Source: Rhizophagus clarus
Taxonomy: Eukaryota > Glomeromycota > Glomeromycetes > Glomerales > Glomeraceae
Reading direction: 5' to 3'
Length of the DNA stretch: 64,000 bases
NCBI GenBank assembly: GCA_015698045.1
Contig: BLAL01000239.1
Span: 310,001-374,000, forward strand
Shown here: piece by piece, positions 37,690 through 50,087 of the stretch
How positions within the stretch are numbered: the stretch's first letter is position 1
Layout of the letters: each line of letters starts with the position of its first letter
Notes under the pieces: generated by a model
Seen by the model: only the letters and a program-made list of their open reading frames with translations
What the model was told of the DNA's origin: nothing
Databases searched by the model: none
Translations under genes and position numbers: made by a program

Positions 37690-38400
37690 GGGAAAAACGA
37701 GAGGAAAAGAAAGGGAAAGGAAAAAAACGAAAGGGAAAGGAGAAAAGCGTAAGGGAAAGAAAAAAAACGAAAGGGAAAGGGGAAAAGCGAAAGGGAAAGG
37801 GGAAAAGCGAAAGGGAAAGGGGAAAAGCGAAAGGGAAAGGGGAAAAGCGAAAGGGAAAGGGGAAAAGCGAAAGGGAAAGGGGAAAAGCGAAAGGGAAAGG
37901 GGAAAAGCGAAAGGGAAAGGGGAAAAGCGAAAGGGAAAGGGGAAAAGCGAAAGGGAAAGGGGAAAAGCGAAAGGGAAAGGGAAAAGCGAAAGGGAAAGGG
38001 GAAAAGCGAAAGGGAAAGGGGAAAAGCGAAAGGGAAAGGGGAAAAGCGAAAGGGAAAGGGAAAAGCGAAAGGGAAAGGGAAAAACGAGAAGGAAAGAAAG
38101 GGGAAATGAAAACGAAAGGGAAGGGGAAAAGCGAAAGGGAAAGGGAAAAGCGAAAGGGAAAGGGGAAAAGCGAAAGGGAAAGGGGAAAAGCGAAAGGGAA
38201 AGGGGAAAAGCGAAAGGGAAAGGGAAAAGCGAAAGGGAAAGGGAAAAGCGAAAGGGAAAAGGAAAACGAGAGGGAAAGGGGAAAACGAGAGGGAAATGAA
38301 AACGAAAGGGAAAGGGAAAAACGAGAAGGAAAGAAAGGGGAAATGAAAACGAAAGGGAAAGGGAAAAACGAGAGGGAAAGGAAAAAACGAAAGGGAAGGG
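37690..38400. repeat. 20-bp purine minisatellite
   Basis: The unit GGGGAAAAGCGAAAGGGAAA repeats with a 20-bp period, almost perfectly from 37781 to 37980 and with 18-20 bp variants to ~38400. The purine-rich flanks from 37460 to 38560 are related. Because the period is not a multiple of three and stop codons are absent, long frames open on both strands (Lys/Gly/Arg on plus, Phe/Pro/Ser on minus). These are artefacts of composition. Confidence 0.9.
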
Positions 38401-38449
38401 AGAACGAGAAGGAAAGAGAAAGGAAATATCGAAGGAAAAAGAAAAGAAA

Positions 38450-40529
38450 CACGAATGTACCCACCCACCCACCTAAAAAGAGAAAGTGAAAATAACGAAA
38501 TAAAAAAAGAATGAAGAAGAAAGGAAGGAAATATCGGAGGGAGAAAAGGAAAAGAAACACTAGCGTACCCACCCACCCAACCCACCTACCTAAAAAAAGG
38601 AGAAAGCGAAAAAATAACGAAAATAAACAAATAAAATAAAATAAAAGACGCAAATAGATTAAATGATTAGGGTGATTAGGGTAAATTGTTTTTACGTATA
38701 CTAAGGAGAAAGAAAAATAAACGAAAGGAAAGATCGAAGGAACACGCAAAGGAATTAAGATAAAGATAAATTATTTCTCTAACAAAATAAAAAAAGGAGA
38801 AATAAGTATTTTTATACAATTTTATTTGTACAAGCTTTCAAATAAACAGCTTTCAAATAAACAGAGAATATGTGAATAAAATTTTAAACCCAGGTTTTTT
38901 ATTGTTGGTTTTTCAGTATCACATGTATACAGTATGACTCTACTGTATCCATCAGATCGGTATCGTATAAAAAAAGTAAGAGTGATTTTTTTTTTATGAC
39001 TCATATAATGCTATTAATTAATTAAAAGATACCTTACTTTGTTGAAATATACCACATGACTTTTTTCCAAAAAAAAAAATCTTTTTCACACGGTTCCCAC
39101 TTAATTTATTCACACGAAAAAAGATTTTGAAATTACATAAGCCAGATCTGAAAGCAGTCAAAAAGTGTCATCGGAATATCGGATCATTGAAAATTTTCCA
39201 CTTTGTAAAAGTTTTTTGTACTGCTATACAGTATAAATAATAGGAGCAATAAATTATTAAATTTATTTTAATGAAAACGCGTTAAGTTATATTAATTTGA
39301 CTTGGACGCGTGTCATATAACGATTGAATGAGTCAAATTGGATACCACATCAGTATCACATGACTCACATCTGCCATCTCCAAAAACTTTTGTGCGATAA
39401 ATCAATTACAAATTCAGATTCAGATGCAGATTTATAGGTTTTTTACATGTGGAATCAAGCAGCTAATTTTACAACGCCAGCCCAATTTTGAAAATATATC
39501 GTTATATTAAAATTATACCGATATTTATATGCTCTCATATAGTGGGAAAATGAAATCCCATCATTATATCGAATTTTTAAAATATATCGGTATATCCATA
39601 TCAGTATATCGAGGTTAGACTGTATTACGAATCTCGGACAATTCACATTTTAATAGGTATTGTATCCATTGAAATACATTGTTAATTAATATAATATAAG
39701 AAAGGCTGGCCTGCCAAGAGATTTGTGTTACCTTAAATACATTTTTAGTCTTTTGTGTAGCAAATAATTTCCTTTTTTCAAAAAATCTCCTTTTTTAGCT
39801 ATTTGTATCATCTAAACAACCTGCCATTTTATAAATTGAAACCTAAATCTAAATTGAAATTTAAATTGAATTTTAAATTTTCAATGAATTGAGATTGTTC
39901 AATTATTTTTTGGTAAATCACTTCATTTTTGATTAGTAAGCCCGATTTTACCAAAAAAATTAGAACAGATTTTTTTAAAAAAACTGATTGGCTTATATTT
40001 GATTAAATAATTAACAAGTATAAAATTTACCAAATTTTTTTGGTAATAGTATATCTTTGCCAAAAAAAAAAAAATAATTGATTTGTAAGTTAAACTATCT
40101 AAACTTATGTAAATTAAATTTAGATAAGAAAATATTATTTATTCCAGTTTAACCAAACGAAAAGGATAGGAAATACTCTTATGTTTAAGAACAAAATTAG
40201 TAATCCAAAGTCGTAATATGATCAGTATATAGTTACTTATGATCATATGCTTTACAATTTAGAAATATATGGTTTTTGTTATAGTATTGTATTTTAATTA
40301 TATGTGTTTTTTTATATTAAAATAATCTTAAACACTTTAATAAATTTAATAGTAAAATTTGTTGCATAATTAATAATTAATTATAAATAATAAATCATTA
40401 TTTAAGATTTAATTTTTTTGAATAATTAAAAAGAGTACAATGAAAAAAATTTTTTTTTTATCGAATTAAATTCAGTTGGCGTTGATTAGATATAAATAAA
40501 TAATATTTAGATAATTAACTGCTAAGATT
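38450..40529. other. Intergenic, nothing recognised
   Basis: Two short CCCACCCACCC blocks (38460, 38570) follow the minisatellite. At 39490-39612, repeated ATATCGGTATAT-like sequence may be an old inverted-repeat element. No gene is supported. Confidence 0.4.
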
Positions 40530-41010
40530 TTACTTACTAGTATAAATTGTCACATAATTTTCAGGTGTATCTGGAACAACCGTAATTTTCCATAATAATA
40601 CACCAATGCTATAAACATCACTTTTTTTATTCAATGAATATATTGGTGCTGTTTGGACATTATTATTTTTTCGTCTTTTAAAACTGATTAGATCAACGTA
40701 AGGAATGATCCCAAATAATTTGGATTCAAAATTTGATGCTGCTCTGATTCTCTTTGATATTCCAAAATCGCCAATTTGATCGTGTTTTGATGAACTAATA
40801 TATTGCAAGAGTAATAACGAAAATTTAAAATTTAAATTAGTAATGCAATTATGCAAGTATAATATTACCAATAACGATTAAAGATTAGTAGTAAGTTTAC
40901 CAAAATTTTTTTTCAAATAACATCGAAGATTACCACTATTAGCATATTCCATTACTAACCGATAATCATGATGTAAATGACTAGTTTGACTTTTAAATTC
41001 ATTTCTATAA
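40530..41010 (-). pseudogene. Decayed protein kinase, close to the fused kinase
   Basis: Minus-strand pieces match the kinase of the gene at 6417: HDYRLVMEYANSGNLRCYL (40900-40985), GDFGISKRI, IIPYVD and YSLNKKSDVYSIGVLLWKI. The catalytic loop (HRD/HCD) is missing between the first two pieces. About 28 residues are also deleted in frame between LLWKI and TVVPDTPENYVTIYT, compared with 7330-7415. A GTAAGT donor follows, but no last exon was found. Confidence 0.75.
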
Positions 41011-41177
41011 ATAAAATCGGGATATTAAATTAATTAAAATGTAAATTCAATACCTTTTGTTATCCATAACAACGAATAATATAATCGACTTTATGTCAAA
41101 ATTTGAAATAAATATAATAGACTAAAAACACAATAGTCTCACAATGTCAAAAAGTTGACTCGCAGTAATGAAAGAGT

Positions 41178-41700
41178 ATATAGAAAGCGAGTAACGTAAA
41201 TTGGCTAAGTGAGTGCGTTACTTTTATTTGGTTATTGTTTACCATCACAAAAAATTATTCTCCCACGAACTCTTTTCTAAATATTTTTTAAAAATTTATT
41301 CAATAATAAAAAGTTCAATATTTTAATATAATATTCGAATAAGTTACAACATAAAAGAATTATTAAATTACAACTAAGAAACTTGTAAAATATCTCACTA
41401 CTCTAGCCTTAGTGTTAAAATAATTCCAAATAAAAAAGAAATACATATACTGTATTTAATACTTGAATAAGTATTGTTTATATGATGTATGAACTAAATA
41501 TCAATAAAAGCATATATAGTTCATTAAAAAAAAAAAAAAAAAAAAATACTTGAATAAGTTATAAAAGAAAGGAATTATTTTAATTACAAACTAAGAAACT
41601 TGTAAAATATTTTACTACTTTAGCCCTAGTGTTTAAACAATTCTAATAAAATAAATATATCACAATTCTGTAAATGTAAATTAACTTTTATCAGTTTTAA
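41178..41700. repeat. Dispersed repeat (inverted copy of 838-1110) and local duplication
   Basis: 41178-41335 is the inverted relative of 838-1110. Next to it, 41337-41450 and 41552-41660 are direct repeats of ~110 bp (GAATAAGTTA, AACTAAGAAACTTGTAAAATAT, TAGTGTT), separated by a poly-A run at about 41526-41547. The block sits between two kinase pseudogenes. Confidence 0.65.
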
Positions 41701-41772
41701 TATCTAAATAATTAATAAATTAATTAGTTACATATAAAATAATCTGTAATTTACTTTTTTTTTTTGTATATA

Positions 41773-43010
41773 TTACATACCCAATGACTCCATATTATCA
41801 ACTATATAATCTAAACATTCACTTTCTACAACTTCATCCAATTTTTCACTTGATTTATCATCATCTATATTATCTTCTAGAATTTTATTTACTTTTTTAC
41901 TAGTAAAATCAAGTAAGCGACTTGTATAACATGCTCGTGGATGAGATTCAGTAATAAGATTATTATTTCCAATTGGTGCATTTATAAATTCCATAATATT
42001 GCTTTTTAATTCTTCACTGATTTTATCATTACTAATTTCTTCATGATTAACTTCATCATAAGGACGGAAAATCCAGCTTGTAATAATATCACTTACTTCT
42101 CTAGCAGAAGGCCTTTTTAATGAATCCTCATCCCAGCATTTTTTCATTATATCTACATAACATTGTGGAGTACTTTCAATAATTTCAGGCCGTTCACCTT
42201 TACAAATACTTATACTGAGTTGATCATGTGCTCTATCGTTAAATGGTGGAACTCCAGATGTAAATTCCCACATAATCATAGAAAAACTATACATGTCACT
42301 AGCTAGAGTATATGGCTTGCCTCGTAAAAATTCAGGTGCCATAAATGGAATAACACCATAAATTTCATAATCTTTTAAAAAATCATAATCCTAAGTCACT
42401 AATAAAAACTTTGTTCTTATCATACAAATCTCCTTCATCCTCATGACTTAAAATAATACATGAGCAAAAACTTATTCATCATGATTTTTATGATGGCAAT
42501 ATTTTAAGACCAGTAATAATTTTATATAATATGAACAATCTTTGATTCCAATTATTTTCAATTATTTTTGTTAAATTTCTTCTTAAAGTTCCCTTATTTG
42601 CATAATCTATTACTACCATATAATTCAAAGTGTCTGGATTTTTTGTAATTCCATGTAATTTAATAATTTTAATTGAATTTAAACATTTTTCATGACAATC
42701 CCACTAAAAAAAATTGAAATCGTATATATTAGTATAAATGATTTGTAATAAAAATTAAAAATAAATAATATTTTATTATACTCCATTTAAAAATCCATCT
42801 AAATTTTCATTCAAATTATTGAGACATTTAAGAGCTACTTCCTTCATTTCATCACTTCTTAACCAAACGGCCCTGTATATAATGCCAAATCCTCCTTTAT
42901 CAAGATATTCAACATTTTTAAATTGATTATAAGGAATCCATTTTAATCTTTTTTCTTCAATAAATTTGTCTAAAATTGTATTTTCACTTTTTCCAAATCT
43001 AAATATAATT
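41773..43010 (-). pseudogene. Decayed protein kinase of the Rhizophagus-expanded type
   Basis: The minus strand carries the N-lobe (42784-43010: LKWIPYNQFKNVEYLDKGGFG, then VALKSL), an intron of ~75 bp, subdomain V (MVVIDYANKGTLRRNL) and the C-lobe (41773-42342: MAPEFLRGKPYTLASDMYSF, ending KRPSAREV). It continues into a ~95-residue acidic tail. The catalytic loop near 42470 is broken: the frame shifts after GLKI, HRD is absent and a stop follows KNHDE. A second shift lies at DLGL just before the C-lobe. Confidence 0.8.
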
Positions 43011-43199
43011 TAAATAATTGAAACATATTAAAATTCATATTAAAATTCAAAAATTGAAAATAAGTAATATGTTGACTTACTCTAAAATTTAATTAAAAAT
43101 TTAATAATTTTAATAAATGCAGATTTTAGTTTCGTATAAATATATTTAATAATATGGTCTATATTTTATAACTTACTAACTAAAGCAGTAGATAGTATT

Positions 43200-43890
43200 T
43201 TTTTTAAATAAAGCCAAATTTGGTTAATTAAATTATGTATAAATATTATATGAATATAATAGTAAATAATAATTTACAACAATCTGAAGTGAACTACCAA
43301 ATAATTTTTTAAATGAAATTAGTTAAGTTTAAATTATATGTAAATATTATATACTGTAAATATGTAATAATAGAATTAAATAAATAACTTATAACTTACG
43401 ATCTAAATAAATTATCAAATAATTTTAAATAAAAAAATTAGTTAGTTTAAATTATATGTAAATATTATATAAATATATAATAATAGAATTAAATAAACAA
43501 CCTATAACTTACTATCTAAATAAATTACCAAATAATTTTTTAAATAAAGAAATTAGTTAGTTTAAATTATATGTAAACATTATATAAATATGTAATAATA
43601 GAATTAAATAAACAACTTATAACTTACTATTTAAATAAATTACCAAATAATTTTTTAAATAAAGAAATTAGTTAGTTTAAATTATATATAAATATTATAT
43701 AAATATGGAATGATAGAATTAAATAGACAACTTACTCCCTGTATTATTAAATAATTTTTTAAATAAAGAAATTAGTTAGTTTAAATGATATGTAAATATT
43801 ATAATAATAGAATTAAATAAACAACTTACATTCTATATTATTAAATAATTTTTAAATAAATAAAATAGTTAGTTTAAATTATATGTAAAC
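43200..43890. repeat. ~115-bp satellite, about six units
   Basis: Units carry AATTAGTTAGTTTAAATTATATGTAAA, TAATAATAGAATTAAATAAACAAC, and TAAATTACCAAATAATTTTT. The start of the first block recurs near 43318, 43437, 43551, 43668, 43769 and 43863. Spacing falls from ~119 to ~94 bp. Confidence 0.8.
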
Positions 43891-44499
43891 AAGTTTTTCT
43901 TACCCAAAATTTTGAAGTTAAAAGGTTAGAAAAAAAAAACACACATTTCGCGTCATATTTATTTTGATGATCAGATCACGTGTTTAATATAAAATTTAAG
44001 ATGCATAATTCTGGCCAAATTATAATTCTGGCTGGAACTAATTGTGTAACTTAATAAAAAAGGTTTGGACTTTTTTTAATTACAAAGCACTACAAAAATT
44101 GTACCAATAGGTCCAGAAGATACCCATTTATAAACAAATATGCAGTTGAATTTTGTGTAAACTTACTGCATAAATTATTTAGGAAAATATATTCATAATG
44201 GTTAAAAGTGGTCTATTTGCCTTAAAAAGTGGTCAAATATAGTATGGTAGGATTACTCAAAAATTGAATGCTTTCTGTATTTTAAATACAAATTTTATAC
44301 TCTAAAAATTTTTATTGCACAAAAATTGAATGTTTTATATATCTTAAATTTAAGTTTATTTTCAATTGTACAAAAATTGCACACTTTTAACACACTATAA
44401 ATAACTGCATAGTCATTTTTATCCAAAAAATTAAAATAATTGAATGATTTTCACACAGAATTGAACAAATATTTCACAAATATTGGATGATCTTTTTTC

Positions 44500-46440
44500 A
44501 TAGGGTGTGTCATGCAACCATAAGTAAGTAATATGTAAATTAAATAAATTAAATAAACAAATTAAAATTTAAGAATTAAACCAATTCCAAGATAATTTAA
44601 TTAAAGGATATGCTAATCTTTTCACAAAGTAAAAGTACCTGGCTTGTAAACTGAAGATGGAAACATACACTGACAAGACAGTGACATTACTAAAATCACT
44701 ATTCTATAACCAGGAATTACTCTTTTACTTCGCATAATAAAAAAGAAAATATACTTATCAAGATTCTAAACTTAGATAACTCTTACTTTCAAAATGAAAG
44801 AAAGACACATCTTTTCAGGATTAAGCATTAATGCCATTAAATTATAATAATTTGTTTATGACATTAATTTATATAATAAAATATAAAAAAATCATAGTAA
44901 AATCATAAAAGTTAATAATATAAGATAAAAATTAAAAATATAAAATTAAAAATTATACCATCTCATAATAATCTTCATCCTATATAATTATAATTAAAAA
45001 GTAAAAAAATATTAAATAAATATATAGGCCCCATCAAATCAATTGATTTGATAAAGTAAATGCTCCAACCATCGCAAAATACTGTGCCATGCAACCATAA
45101 GTTAGTAATATATAAAATAAATAAATTAAATAAACAAATTAAATTTTAAAAATCAAACCAATTCCAAGATAATCTAATTAAAGGATATGCTAATCTTTTC
45201 ATTTAATACAAAGTAAAAATACCTGGCTTGTAAACTGAAGATGGGATCATGCACTGACAAGACAGTGACATTACCAAAATCACTATTCTATAACCAGGAA
45301 TTACTCTTTTACTTTGTATAATAAAAAAGAAAACATACCTTTCAAATTTGAATAAATAAAAATTAAATTAAACCAATTTTATGGTTTTTAATATTATGTT
45401 AAAAGATGTGCAATCTTTTCATTTATTAATAGGAAAGGTACATAGTTGATTTCTCCTCCAGAATCAACAGATCCTATTAGCAAAGTAAAAGTACCTAGTG
45501 AACTGAAAATGGGATCATGCACTGACAAGACAGTGACACTACCAAAATCAAGATTCTAAACTTAGATAACTCTTACTTTCAAAATGAAAGAAAGACACAT
45601 CTTTTCAGGATTAAGCATTAATGCCATTAAATTATAATAATTTGTTTATGACATTAACTTATATAATAAAATATAAAAAAATAATAGTAAAATCATAAAA
45701 GTTAGTAATATAAGATAAAAATTAAAAATATAAAATTAAAAATTATACCATCCCATGATAATCTTCATCCTATATTAATTATAATTAAAAAGTAAAAAAA
45801 ATATTAAATAAATACATAGGCCCCATCAAATCAATTGATTTGATAAAGTAAATGCTCCAACCATCGCAAAATACTGTGCCATGCAACCATAAGTTAGTAA
45901 TATATAAAATAAATAAATTAAATAAACAAATTAAATTTTAAAAATCAAACCAATTCCAAGATAATCTAATTAAAGGATATGCTAATCTTTTCATTTAATA
46001 CAAAGTAAAAATACCTGGCTTGTGAACTGAAGATGGGATCATGCACTGACAAGACAGTGACATTACCAAAATCACTATTCTATAACCAGGAATTACTCTT
46101 TTACTTTGTATAATAAAAAAGAAAACATACCTTTCAAATTTGAATAAATAAAAATTAAATTAAACCAATTTTATGGTTTTTAATATTATGTTAAAAGATG
46201 TGCAATCTTTTCATTTATTAATAGGAAAGGTACATAGTTGATTCCTCCTCCAGAATCAACAGATCCTATTAGCAAAGTAAAAGTACCTAGTGAACTGAAA
46301 ATGGGATCATGCACTGACAAGACAGTGACACTACCAAAATCAAGATTCTAAACTTAGATTACTCTTACTTTCGAAATGAAAAGAAAGACACCTTTTCAGG
46401 ATTACAATTTAATGCCATTTAATTATAATAATTGTTCATG
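44500..46440. repeat. 792-bp tandem repeat, about 2.4 copies
   Basis: Blocks such as TGCTCCAACCATCGCAAAAT (45061 and 45853) and CACTGACAAGACAGTGACA recur with an offset of 792 bp. The sequence between copies is nearly unchanged, and the outer copies are partial. Each full unit contains the perfect 20-bp palindrome ATCAAATCAATTGATTTGAT (45033-45052 and 45825-45844). No long reading frame is present. Confidence 0.85.
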
Positions 46441-46489
46441 GCATTGTCTTGTATGTACCTAAAATAAATAATAATGATTAATGAGAAAA

Positions 46490-47400
46490 TAATAATAATA
46501 ATAATAATAAAAAATAATAATAATAAATAATAATAATAAAAAATCAAATTCATTACCCATAAATCTCTCTAATTCACTTGATCACTCGGATTGCTAATGA
46601 TAGGTGCAAATCGTCGATCGCCTAGAACATACAGTATTTGTAAAATCATAAACCCTTTGAACTCAAAAATGCAAATAAAAAAAGCAATAAACAAAATAAA
46701 AAAAAAAACAATGAAATGAAAGAAAGAATAAAAAACAACGTAAAAATAAAAAAATCAAAAGAAAGAAAAAAAAAGAACGGAAAATTAAAAAAAAAAACGA
46801 AAAAAAAATAAAATGAAAAAAAAAAAATGAAAATGAATAAAATAATAATAAAAAAAACGAAAAAAAGTAAAAAAAGACAAAAAAAAAATAAAAAAATAAA
46901 AAAAAGAACGAAAAAATATAAAGTTTAAACAAGAAAAATAAAAATAAATAAAACAATAAATAAACGATAAGAAAAAAAACGGAGGTTATAAAGAAAAAAG
47001 AATAAATAAATAAACGATGTATGAAGTAAAGAGGAAAAATAAATAAGACGAGGAAAAAGAGAAATTATAAAAAAGATAAATAATTAAAAATGAAAAATGA
47101 AAAAAAAATAAGAAAGAAAAAATAAAAAAATGAAAATAAAAATGAATAAAATAACAATAAAAAAAAAACGGAAAAAAATAAAAAAGACAAAAAAAAAAAA
47201 ATAATAAATAAAAGAAAATTAAAAACGAAATATAAAACTAAAACAAGATATTAAAATAAAACAATAAATAAACGATAAGAAATAAGCGGAGATTATAAAG
47301 AAAAAGAATAAATAAATAAATAAACGATGTATGAAGAAAAGAGGAAAAATAAATAAGACGAGGAAAAGGAGAAATTATAAAAAAAGATGATGAGGAAAAG
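46490..47400. repeat. Microsatellite and A-rich 310-bp duplication
   Basis: An (AAT)n run lies near 46490-46545. From 46660 the plus strand is mostly A with G and T. Landmarks such as AAATAAGACGAGGAAAA (47041 and 47351) and CAATAAATAAACGATAAGAAA recur 310 bp apart, so 46840-47095 and 47145-47400 are tandem copies. The Phe-rich frame on the minus strand is an artefact. Confidence 0.75.
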
Positions 47401-47769
47401 GAAAAATGGGGGGATTATATTAAATAAACGAACAATAAGATTAATAAGATTGATTATGAATTTGCAATGATGTATCATACATTTATGAGTCATCTGTTAT
47501 CAACTTTAGAAATTAATAGTCACATAAATCTCATAATTACTCATTAACAGTCAACATTACATATTTTCTTAGGCATGTGATCTGACTTCATTTCGGACAT
47601 CCAGTAGCTTATTTTTGTCTAATTTAAAAACAAAAAAAGTGCTTATAACAAGTAATATGTTTAAGCGATCTATGATGAAAATACAAGAATATAAAAGTTA
47701 TATGAAAAGCTTATCAAGAATAAGCGCGACATATTTAATTTTATTTTTTTTCTATTACTTTTCTTAGGA

Positions 47770-48055
47770 ATGGGCTCCCTAGTCTAGTATTATTTTTTAG
47801 TTTAGAAATCAAGGAGGGAACGTGGCATAGAAGTTCCTTTCTCTCGTCTCCCTTTCCCCTTTTTTTTGTTTTTGTTCCCCCGTTACCCAATTGTTTTTTT
47901 TTAGTCTTCCCAGGTTGAACTTCCTCGTTCGCGGGGCTTTTTCATAGTAGACTTAGTTTAGCTTTTTTCTGCTTAGGTAGTAATTGGTACAAACTATACT
48001 TGCTTTGTGCACAGTTCGATCTTTAACATTAAATAAATAAATAAATAAATAAATT
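47770..48055 (+). mobile_element. Possible non-LTR retroelement 3' end
   Basis: A stretch less AT-rich than its neighbours (for example CTTCCCAGGTTGAACTTCCTCGTTCGCGGGGC) ends in a (TAAA)n tail at about 48030-48052. That resembles the 3' tail of a LINE or SINE. No reverse transcriptase is visible, so it would be a truncated copy. Confidence 0.3.
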
Positions 48056-49543
48056 TAATTTGTCCTTGTGTAAATCGTATCTTTTTGTCGCTTTCAAAAT
48101 GTTGACAAATAAAAATGTCAATCGTTTCTACACCGAATACACATCGCACACAATAAAAATGATGCCGATACCTTAAACTTATTTTAATGTGTATAACAAG
48201 AAATAGAATTATTGGAAGGGGAGCTGAAAGCCATTCAGCTATCGCTATAACAACATTACATGATTTTAAACGGAACTGATTTATTAATACCAAAGAATAA
48301 ATAATTTAAATCATCATAGAGAATGTCAAAAGTGAGCAAATTTAGTTACCAATAGGATATTTCTCTTCATCCTGCTCGTATTCATATTTATTCTTTTTGT
48401 TAATTTGCATTAATTGATTCAATCTCTCACTTAGCGAACAGTAAATTACAAGCATTTAAAAATCTTGAATTTTTATCTTTTTTTCATTAGTTTCTTTATC
48501 CTTAGTCTTAGTTTTGGTTAATTTATTTATTTATTTCTCATACGGTCTTTTATAAAATGAAAAAAAAAATTAATTTTATTTGCTGATTAAGATCGAAAAA
48601 TTAAATGTTTGTGTGAATTGTAGCCAATCAAATTTCTGATCATCATATATCACGTTCATAAACGGTTACGTGTCGCTTTTTTTTTAGTATATGTTGTCAT
48701 AAAACTTCTTTGTGATATGAACAATCTAATCAATTTAGTAAAACTTCTAACATTAATGAAAGTCAAAACAACTATTTGAAAGATTTTAGAAATTGATACT
48801 AATGAATACTAAATACTTAGAAACGACTTAACTAGTGTAGATTTTAATTGCTGATATAATAGGCGATGATCCAGAAATCATATCCATGAAGGTCGTTGTA
48901 CTAGGTGAAAGTGATAGCTGTTATTATATTTTTATAAGGATTCTTATTTATGCATATGACATTTCAGTATTAACGTAAACGTACAGTAAATCTCTTACAA
49001 AGAAGCTTAGAAAACACAAATCTGCTGAAAATCAAAAGGCTAATTGTACGGTTTAATTGCAACTGTCAATTTTACTTTAATTTTTTATCATAATAAAATA
49101 CTAAAAAATGGAAATCATTTTCCATTTTAAATTTATTTCCTTTTTTCTTTCATGAGAATGGTTGTATCTAATTTTTTTTGATTTATTTTTATTCTTACGA
49201 AAAGAGAAAAAATTCAAAAATGGAAGGTGATCTCCATTTTTATTTTCTACAATTTTTTCATTTTTACAAAGAAGAGAAAAAATTCAAATCAAAAAACGGA
49301 AAGTGATTCCCATTTCCAAGAAAATAAAAACGTTAGTTGCGACTTTTTCATTCAAATTGGGAATTTTTGGTTAGACTAATCGCCAAAACTAAGTCATATA
49401 AAGATACTAATAAAAATACGCCCAATTTTTCATTTCAAGGTATGATTGTCAAAAAATCAATGCATTTCAGGATATGATCTTCAATTTCGGCGCAAAAATG
49501 TCAGATCTTTTAAATATCACTTACACGTACTGTATGTATTCAC
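48056..49543. other. Intergenic, nothing recognised
   Basis: No gene is supported. 49090-49330 holds short repeated TTCATTTTT and AAAAATGGAAA-like stretches. Confidence 0.4.
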
Positions 49544-49779
49544 TATACATGTAGCCGAAACTTGCCGAAAACATGGTCGAATCCGAAAGTTCCGATGTCC
49601 GAAACGAAACTCTGGCCGAAACTTCTGGCCAAATTTGTAGTGCTGGCCAGAAAGCTTCGGACTTTCGGCCCAACTTTCGACTTTCGACCAGAGTTTCGTT
49701 TCGGAATGATTGGCCGAAGGTCGAATCCTGAAATTATGCCGAAATTGCCGAGTTTCGGCAACATGTATAATTTAAAACA
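49544..49779. mobile_element. MITE-like palindromic element, ~236 bp
   Basis: TATACATGTAGCCGAAACTT at the left end and GAGTTTCGGCAACATGTATA at the right end are inverted copies. The arms continue inward (GGTCGAATCCGAAAG, CCGAAACGAAACTCTGG), so most of the element can fold on itself. It lies just upstream of a Kelch exon remnant. The overlapping frames on both strands follow from the palindrome. Confidence 0.75.
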
Positions 49780-49800
49780 TATTTGATATTAAAGGTTTAG

Positions 49801-50087
49801 GATACACACGAGAAAATGAGAATGATATATTATTACTTGACGTCAGTAATAACGATGAATATGTTTGAACAGCACATTTTGAACCTCCATCATTTAATTC
49901 TCAATCATTTGCTCCTAAATCATCATCACAACCTAATATTAATACAATCGTCATAGCTATAGAAACCTCAATAGGCATAATTGGTGGTATTACATTGACA
50001 GTCGGAAGTTTCTTTTTACATAAACAGTATAAAAATAGAAAAGAACGAAGTATAGTAATACCAACTCATGGAAAAAGAAATAATTAA
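49801..50087 (+). pseudogene. Last exon of a fourth Kelch membrane gene, with a nonsense codon
   Basis: After a TTTAG acceptor (49796-49800), the plus-strand frame reads GYTRENENDILLLDVS (using the phase-1 G), then a TGA at 49866-49868 where the intact copies have Trp. It continues with a Pro/Ser stalk, a membrane helix (IAIETSIGIIGGITLTVGSF) and the basic KQYKNRKE, ending at 50087. The phase and layout equal exon 6 of the genes at 16345 and 29107. No other Kelch exons were found upstream, where the MITE at 49544-49779 now sits. Confidence 0.75.

Noticed and set aside
38668..38692. GATTAGGGTGATTAGGGT, possible interstitial telomere repeat
   Set aside because: It has only two imperfect copies separated by extra bases, not a TTAGGG array.
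37462..38749. Several overlapping long open frames of 220-375 codons on both strands
   Set aside because: They are produced by the 20-bp purine minisatellite, which has no stops. There is no domain, splice logic or plausible composition.
46663..46956. Phe-rich 97-codon frame on the minus strand
   Set aside because: It is low-complexity A-rich DNA, and similar frames follow from the composition.
49446..49786. Three overlapping frames of 64-74 codons on both strands
   Set aside because: They lie in the palindromic element 49544-49779 and mirror each other.
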